Below the pieces are notes generated by a model. It was not told the DNA's origin and ran no database searches. It saw nothing but the letters and a program-made list of their open reading frames with translations. From positions 1 to 9,947 of the forward strand of contig JAAYKS010000225.1 of the NCBI GenBank assembly GCA_012522285.1: a stretch of 9,947 nt of DNA, in the 5' to 3' direction. Source of the stretch: Clostridiaceae bacterium. GTDB lineage: Bacteria > Bacillota > Clostridia > Saccharofermentanales > UBA5734. Positions 5,787-9,947 of this stretch are shown here, piece after piece (position 1 is the stretch's first letter; each line of letters starts with the position of its first letter). Position numbers and translations under genes: made by a program.

Positions 5787-7031
5787 ATGCCATACGAAAA
5801 TCTTCGCGCTGCCGATCCGGACATTTACCAGGCCGTCATGTCGGAAATCGGACGCCAACGCGACAAAATCGAACTCATCGCTTCCGAAAACTTTGTTTCA
5901 TCGGCCGTACTCGAAGCCATGGGGACGCCGCTGACCAACAAATATGCGGAAGGATATCCCGGCCGTCGCTATTACGGCGGCTGTGAATATGTGGATGTGG
6001 CGGAAACGCTGGCGATCGAACGCGCCAAAGCGTTGTTCGGCGCGGACCACGCGAACGTACAACCCCATTCCGGCGCACAGGCGAACACGGCCGTCTACTT
6101 TTCCGTCCTGGATCCGGGCGACCGCATCCTCGGTCTGGATCTTTCCCACGGCGGACATTTGACACACGGCATGGGCAAAAACATCTCCGGCAAATACTTC
6201 GAAGCCCATTTCTATCGCGTCTCCCAGGAGACGGGCGTCCTGGATTATGACGAAATCCTGGCGACCGCCCGCGCGGTGCGCCCCAAGCTGATCGTCGCAG
6301 GGGCAAGCGCCTATCCCCGCACACTGGATTTCAAGCGGTTCCGCGACATCGCGGACGATGTGGGTGCCTACCTGATGGTGGACATGGCACATATCGCGGG
6401 ACTGATCGCGGCGGGTCTCCACCCCGACCCGGTGCCTTATGCGGATTTTGTCACCACCACCACACACAAAACCTTGCGGGGTCCCCGCGGCGGGATGATC
6501 CTGTGCAAGGCACAGTTTGCCAAGGCCATTGACTCCGCGGTCTTTCCGGGACAACAGGGCGGCCCGCTGATGCACATCATCGCGGCCAAGGCCGTCGCGT
6601 TCGGGGAAGCACTGCGCCCGGATTTCAAAACATACCAGCAGCGCATCCTCGACAACGCGCAAGCGCTCGCGGGGGGACTGCTTTCCGAAGGATTCGACCT
6701 GGTCGCGGGCGGAACCGACACCCATCTGATGCTCGTCGACCTGACACAAACCGGTGTGACCGGCAAGGATATGCAGCAACGGCTGGACGACGTCAACATC
6801 ACATGCAACAAGAACGGCGTGCCGTTTGACACCAAAGGACCCACCGTCACCAGCGGAATCCGGCTGGGAACCCCCGCGGTCACAACGCGCGGCTTCACCC
6901 AGGACGACATGCGTACCATCGCGCGTTTGATCAAAACCACGTTGACGGATTATGAGGGCAGCCAGGTGGTCATCCGGGAGGAAGTTGCGGCGATCTGCCA
7001 GCGGCATCCGCTGTATCCGGAACTGGTCTGA
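5787..7031 (+). CDS. glyA: Serine hydroxymethyltransferase
   Basis: This cytosolic PLP enzyme interconverts serine plus tetrahydrofolate and glycine plus 5,10-methylene-tetrahydrofolate, supplying one-carbon units for purines and thymidylate. The 414-residue length is standard for bacteria. Family landmarks run in order: LIASENFVS (30-38, catalytic Glu34), NKYAEGYPGRRYYGG (51-65), QPHSGAQAN (92-100), DLSHGGHLTHG (118-128), VDMAHIAGLIAAG (198-210), the PLP lysine in TTTTHKTLRGPRGG (Lys228), FPGQQGGP (253-260) and SGIRLGTPA (356-364, with Arg358 for the substrate carboxylate). No key residue is missing. It is followed after 24 nt by rarA. Confidence 0.97.
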   Translation: MPYENLRAADPDIYQAVMSEIGRQRDKIELIASENFVSSAVLEAMGTPLTNKYAEGYPGRRYYGGCEYVDVAETLAIERAKALFGADHANVQPHSGAQANTAVYFSVLDPGDRILGLDLSHGGHLTHGMGKNISGKYFEAHFYRVSQETGVLDYDEILATARAVRPKLIVAGASAYPRTLDFKRFRDIADDVGAYLMVDMAHIAGLIAAGLHPDPVPYADFVTTTTHKTLRGPRGGMILCKAQFAKAIDSAVFPGQQGGPLMHIIAAKAVAFGEALRPDFKTYQQRILDNAQALAGGLLSEGFDLVAGGTDTHLMLVDLTQTGVTGKDMQQRLDDVNITCNKNGVPFDTKGPTVTSGIRLGTPAVTTRGFTQDDMRTIARLIKTTLTDYEGSQVVIREEVAAICQRHPLYPELV

Positions 7032-7055
7032 GAGGGAAGAGAAGAGGCGGTCGAT

Positions 7056-8384
7056 TTGACGTCGGGAGACCAAGTAAAAGAGCCGCTCGCATACCGGATG
7101 TCACCCCGGACATTGGACGAGTATGTAGGGCAGGAGCACATTCTGGGCAAAGGCAGGATGCTGCGCAGGATGATCGAAGCCGACCGGCTTTCTTCGATCA
7201 TCCTGTTCGGTCCCCCGGGAACCGGTAAAACATCGCTGGCCCGTGTGGTGGCGGCCACCACCGACATGGGGTTTCACCGGATGAACGCGGTGACCTCCGG
7301 GGTTGCGGACATCAAGCGTGTGATCGCGGACACCCAAAACACCTTTATGAACCCCTCCGGCAGGTCGGTGCTGTTCATCGACGAAATCCATCGCTTTAAC
7401 AAAGCCCAGCAAGACGCGCTCCTCCCACAGGTCGAGGACGGTACGCTGGTGCTGATCGGGGCGACCACCGAAAATCCATTTTTTGAAGTCAACAAGGCGC
7501 TGATATCGCGCTCAACCGTGTTTCAGCTCTATCCGCTGACCTCTGAGGAAATCCTGCGCATCCTCGACATGGCGGTGCGGGATCCGGAACGAGGCCTCGG
7601 CAAATACCCACTGGATTTCGACGAAGATGTGCTGTCGGGAATCGCGGACATGTCGAACGGGGACGCCCGGATCGCGCTCAATGCGATCGAACTCGCGGCC
7701 GTGACGACTCCGGTCGACGGAGACGGCCGGATCCATATCACTCCCGAGGTGATGGCGGACTGCATGCAAAAGCGCAGCATCGCGTTCGACCACGACGGGG
7801 AAAGCCATTACGACAACATCAGCGCTTTCATCAAATCCATGCGCGGCAGCGACCCGGACGCGGCGGTCTTTTATCTTGCCCGCGCGTTGCACGGTGGGGA
7901 AGAGATCGAGTTTTTGGCGCGCCGCATTCTGATCTGCGCCTCGGAAGACGTCGGTATGGCGAATCCGGCGGCACTGCAGGTCGCAATGGCAGCCTATCAG
8001 GGCGTCATGATGGTGGGTTTGCCCGAAGCGCGCATCCTGCTGGCACAGGCCACCGTCATGGTAGCCACCAGTCCCAAGTCAAACGCGGCCTATCTGGCCG
8101 TCGACAAAGCGAGTGCGGATGTGGCCTCCCGGAGAACCGGAGAGGTCCCGATGCACCTGCGAAACGCACCCGCCCGCGGCATGAAGGATCTGGGGTACGG
8201 GATTGGCTACAAATACGCCCACGATTATCCCGGCAACATCGTCGACCAGCAGTATCTGCCCGATGAGATGCAGGGGACCATCTATTACGAACCTTATTCG
8301 AATGGCTATGAAGCCAGGATCAAAGACTGGCTGGACAAGCGCCGTACGCGCGGACCGCTGGACGATCCGCCCGAAAAGGTGTAA
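7056..8384 (+). CDS. rarA: Replication-associated recombination protein A (RarA/MgsA AAA+ ATPase)
   Basis: RarA, related to eukaryotic WRNIP1/Mgs1, is a tetrameric clamp-loader-like ATPase that acts at stalled replication forks. In 442 residues: PLAYRMSPRTLDEYVGQEHILG (10-31), Walker A GPPGTGKT (52-59), Walker B LFIDEIHRFN (106-115), sensor 1 GATTENP (135-141), the arginine-finger segment LISRST (149-154), sensor 2 NGDARIALNAIE (201-212), and the C-terminal tetramerisation/MgsA part with ISAFIKSMRGSDPDAAVFYLARALHGGEE (255-283). The start is TTG at 7056 with GAGGCGG 5 nt upstream; the next ATG (7098) would remove the conserved PLAYR, so TTG is preferred. It sits between glyA and the Fe-S genes with no obvious functional link to either. 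Confidence 0.95.
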   Translation: MTSGDQVKEPLAYRMSPRTLDEYVGQEHILGKGRMLRRMIEADRLSSIILFGPPGTGKTSLARVVAATTDMGFHRMNAVTSGVADIKRVIADTQNTFMNPSGRSVLFIDEIHRFNKAQQDALLPQVEDGTLVLIGATTENPFFEVNKALISRSTVFQLYPLTSEEILRILDMAVRDPERGLGKYPLDFDEDVLSGIADMSNGDARIALNAIELAAVTTPVDGDGRIHITPEVMADCMQKRSIAFDHDGESHYDNISAFIKSMRGSDPDAAVFYLARALHGGEEIEFLARRILICASEDVGMANPAALQVAMAAYQGVMMVGLPEARILLAQATVMVATSPKSNAAYLAVDKASADVASRRTGEVPMHLRNAPARGMKDLGYGIGYKYAHDYPGNIVDQQYLPDEMQGTIYYEPYSNGYEARIKDWLDKRRTRGPLDDPPEKV

Positions 8385-8388
8385 CATC

Positions 8389-8399
8389 GGTCACTGACC
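8389..8399 (+). promoter_or_regulatory. Short perfect inverted repeat before cysteine desulfurase 2
   Basis: GGTCA-C-TGACC is a perfect 11-bp inverted repeat in the 70-nt gap between rarA and the nifS-iscU pair. The one-base centre cannot form an RNA hairpin with full arms, so it would be a DNA-level site such as an operator. No regulator in the window is known to use it. The remaining gap shows only a possible -10 element TATCTA (8422-8427) without a matching -35. An 11-bp palindrome can occur by chance. Confidence 0.25.
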
Positions 8400-8454
8400 A
8401 TCTCCTAGCAATGCAGTAGAGTATCTATGAACACTTGAGAGGAAATGAAGCGAT

Positions 8455-9633
8455 ATGAATCAAACGGTCAAAAGGGTATACATGGACAACGCGGCGACGA
8501 CACCGGTCAGACCGGAAGTGGTCGAGGCCATTCTGCCTGTCTTGAGGGACGGCTACGGAAATCCCTCTTCCCTGTATCGGTCCGCGCGAGACGCACGTGT
8601 CCAGATGGAGAACGCGCGCAAGACCCTGGCAGCCTGCATCGGTGCCTCTCATGAGGAGATTTACTTTACCGCTTCCGGTTCCGAGGCCGACAACTGGGCG
8701 ATCAAAGCCGCGGCGAAGATGAACCAGTCCAAAGGCAAACACATCGTGACCACGGTGTTTGAGCACCACGCGGTGCTGCACGCTTTCAAGGCACTGGAAA
8801 AAGAGGGCTGGGAAGCGACCTATGTCGGCGTAGACGATCAGGGCATCGTCGACCCCGAGCAGATCCGCCGGGCGATCCGTCCGGACACGGTGCTGGTTTC
8901 GGTCATGATGGCCAACAACGAGATCGGGACATTGCAGCCCATCGCGGAAATCGCCGCGATCTGCAAGGAAAACAAAGTATTGTTCCACACCGACGCGGTA
9001 CAGGCCGCCGGTTCGGTCCCCATCGACGTCAAGGAACTCGGGGTGGACATGCTGTCCGCCGCGGGTCATAAAATGTACGCTCCCAAGGGCGTGGGCATGC
9101 TCTATGTGCGGCGCGGGCTGCGTCTGCCACCCCTGATCGACGGCGGGGCGCAGGAAAAGAACCGGCGTGCCGGGACCGAAAACGTCCCCTATATCGTCGG
9201 GTTCGCGAAAGCGTTTGAACTGGCGGTCGCGGAAATGCCGGAGACCGCAAAACGTCTGACCGAGATGCGCGACGAACTGATCGCCGCGGTTCTGGCCCGC
9301 ATTCCACATGCCCGGCTCAACGGACATCCCACGAAACGGCTGCCCGGAAACGCGAATCTTTCGTTTGATTTCATCGAAGGGGAGTCCATGCTGCTGTTGC
9401 TCGACAGCATGGGATACGAGTGTTCGACCGGGTCGGCCTGCACGTCCGGTTCGCTGGAACCTTCCCACGTGCTGCTGGCCATCGGGGTCCCGCACGAACA
9501 GGCGCATGGGTCCCTGCGCGTGAGCCTGGGCAAGTTCAACCACAGAGAAGAAACCGCCCCGTTTGTCGACGCGCTGGAACAGGTCGTCACACGGCTCAGA
9601 GAAATGTCACCGCTCTACAAGGCGGAACGATAG
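8455..9633 (+). CDS. nifS: Cysteine desulfurase 2 (IscS/NifS type, Fe-S cluster assembly)
   Basis: A 392-residue PLP cysteine desulfurase that passes persulfide sulfur to the IscU scaffold. Landmarks: VYMDNAATTPVRPEV (8-22), GYGNPSSLY (33-41), ASGSEADNWAIK (73-84), FEHHAVL (102-108, PLP-stacking His104), MMANNEIGTLQPI (151-163), HTDAVQAAG (178-186, with Asp180 and Gln183), the Schiff-base lysine in AAGHKMYAPKGVG (Lys206), RAGTENV (238-244) and the catalytic cysteine in STGSACTSGSLEPSHVLLAIG (Cys329). The long flexible Cys loop followed by LEPSHVL is the IscS-like class that works with IscU. GAGAGGA stands 11 nt before the ATG; a later ATG (8482) would remove the conserved N-terminus. The gene is 12 nt before iscU, a near-certain operon. 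Clostridia often place an Rrf2-type regulator in front of this pair and mnmA after it; no regulator is present here. Confidence 0.95.
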   Translation: MNQTVKRVYMDNAATTPVRPEVVEAILPVLRDGYGNPSSLYRSARDARVQMENARKTLAACIGASHEEIYFTASGSEADNWAIKAAAKMNQSKGKHIVTTVFEHHAVLHAFKALEKEGWEATYVGVDDQGIVDPEQIRRAIRPDTVLVSVMMANNEIGTLQPIAEIAAICKENKVLFHTDAVQAAGSVPIDVKELGVDMLSAAGHKMYAPKGVGMLYVRRGLRLPPLIDGGAQEKNRRAGTENVPYIVGFAKAFELAVAEMPETAKRLTEMRDELIAAVLARIPHARLNGHPTKRLPGNANLSFDFIEGESMLLLLDSMGYECSTGSACTSGSLEPSHVLLAIGVPHEQAHGSLRVSLGKFNHREETAPFVDALEQVVTRLREMSPLYKAER

Positions 9634-9645
9634 GAGGAACACACT

Positions 9646-9947
9646 ATGGAACTTTACAGCGACAAGGTCATGGACCATTTCATGCATCCGCGCAACGTGG
9701 GTGAGATCACCAATGCCGACGCGACAGGTACGGTCGGCAATCCAAAGTGCGGCGATATCATGAAAATCGACCTGAAAATCGTCGACGGTGTCATTACCGA
9801 CGCCAAATTCAAAACGTTCGGCTGCGGTTCTGCCATCGCGACCAGCAGCATGGCGACCGAGATGGTCATCGGCAAGTCCGTGCAAGAAGCGCTCGCGCTG
9901 ACCAACCGCGCCGTGGCGGAAGCGCTCGACGGATTGCCGCCGATCAA
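9646..9947 (+). CDS. iscU: Fe-S cluster assembly scaffold IscU/NifU-like (3' truncated by window end)
   Basis: The small scaffold on which [2Fe-2S] clusters are built from desulfurase-derived sulfur. About 100 codons are visible: MELYSDKVMDHFMHPRNVG (1-19), the first ligand motif VGNPKCGD (30-37, Cys35 and Asp37) and the second TFGCGSAIATSS (57-68, Cys60), then a helix ending LDGLPPIK. The third ligand Cys, expected a few residues later in a K-x-HCS context, falls past the window edge. No departure from the family is seen in the visible part. TAGGAGGA (9631-9638) overlaps the stop codon of the upstream desulfurase, with 7 nt to the ATG, indicating coupled translation. In many clostridia this gene is simply named nifU. 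It is cut by the window, not a pseudogene as far as can be seen. Confidence 0.94.
   Translation, partial: MELYSDKVMDHFMHPRNVGEITNADATGTVGNPKCGDIMKIDLKIVDGVITDAKFKTFGCGSAIATSSMATEMVIGKSVQEALALTNRAVAEALDGLPPI

Noticed and set aside
5898..7073. 391-codon open frame on the minus strand opposite glyA
   Set aside because: High-GC shadow of glyA: no family motif, low-complexity His/Arg/Gln-rich composition, and the plus strand encodes an intact conserved enzyme over the same stretch.
8389..8399. Intrinsic terminator after rarA
   Set aside because: The inverted repeat has a one-base centre, so only about 3 bp could form as RNA, and no T-run follows.
8425..9543. 372-codon open frame on the minus strand opposite the second cysteine desulfurase
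   Set aside because: Shadow of the coding strand; composition and absence of recognisable motifs argue against a gene.
1..9947. CRISPR arrays, tRNA or rRNA genes, insertion-sequence ends, toxin-antitoxin or phage-defence genes
   Set aside because: None seen. Gaps are short (at most about 70 nt apart from the intron) and contain no tandem repeats or cloverleaf-like sequence.

Overview
The window reads as a compact, high-GC chromosomal segment (about 60% GC by eye) from a Gram-positive anaerobe of the class Clostridia. The supporting points are strong GGAGG-type ribosome sites, GTG and TTG starts, a eukaryote-like long PurB of the kind I recall from gut Clostridia, a ThiI without a rhodanese domain, a NifS-IscU pair, and the tail of a class C group II intron. 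Genus cannot be assigned. All genes lie on the + strand with short gaps.

Layout. Positions 1 to about 127 are the 3' end of a group IIC intron: possibly the last codons of its reverse transcriptase, then domain V and domain VI with the bulged branch-point A. The intron stops about 22 nt before purB (150-1583, adenylosuccinate lyase). After a 60-nt gap with a weak hairpin plus T-run comes a GntR/UTRA regulator (1648-2394). Next is a tight cluster: cysteine desulfurase 1 (2407-3549), thiI (3556-4749) and a PurM/HypE-like AIR-synthase-related protein of unknown function (4746-5741, sharing 4 nt with thiI). A 45-nt gap leads to glyA (5787-7031) and then rarA (7056-8384, TTG start). A 70-nt gap precedes a second, IscS-like cysteine desulfurase (8455-9633) and an iscU/nifU scaffold gene cut by the window end (9646-9947).

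How the genes fit together. There are two sulfur-mobilising units, each a cysteine desulfurase beside its likely acceptor. Desulfurase 1 with ThiI suggests persulfide supply for tRNA 4-thiouridine (and perhaps thiazole) synthesis. Desulfurase 2 with IscU suggests Fe-S cluster assembly. purB and glyA serve purine and one-carbon metabolism; RarA is a replication-fork maintenance ATPase. Most of the window is housekeeping. The less explained parts are the AIR-synthase-like gene coupled to thiI, the GntR/UTRA regulator heading the thiI cluster, the absence of an Rrf2/IscR-type regulator before nifS-iscU within the window, and the intron lodged in the purB leader. I found no CRISPR array, tRNA, rRNA, insertion sequence or defence system.
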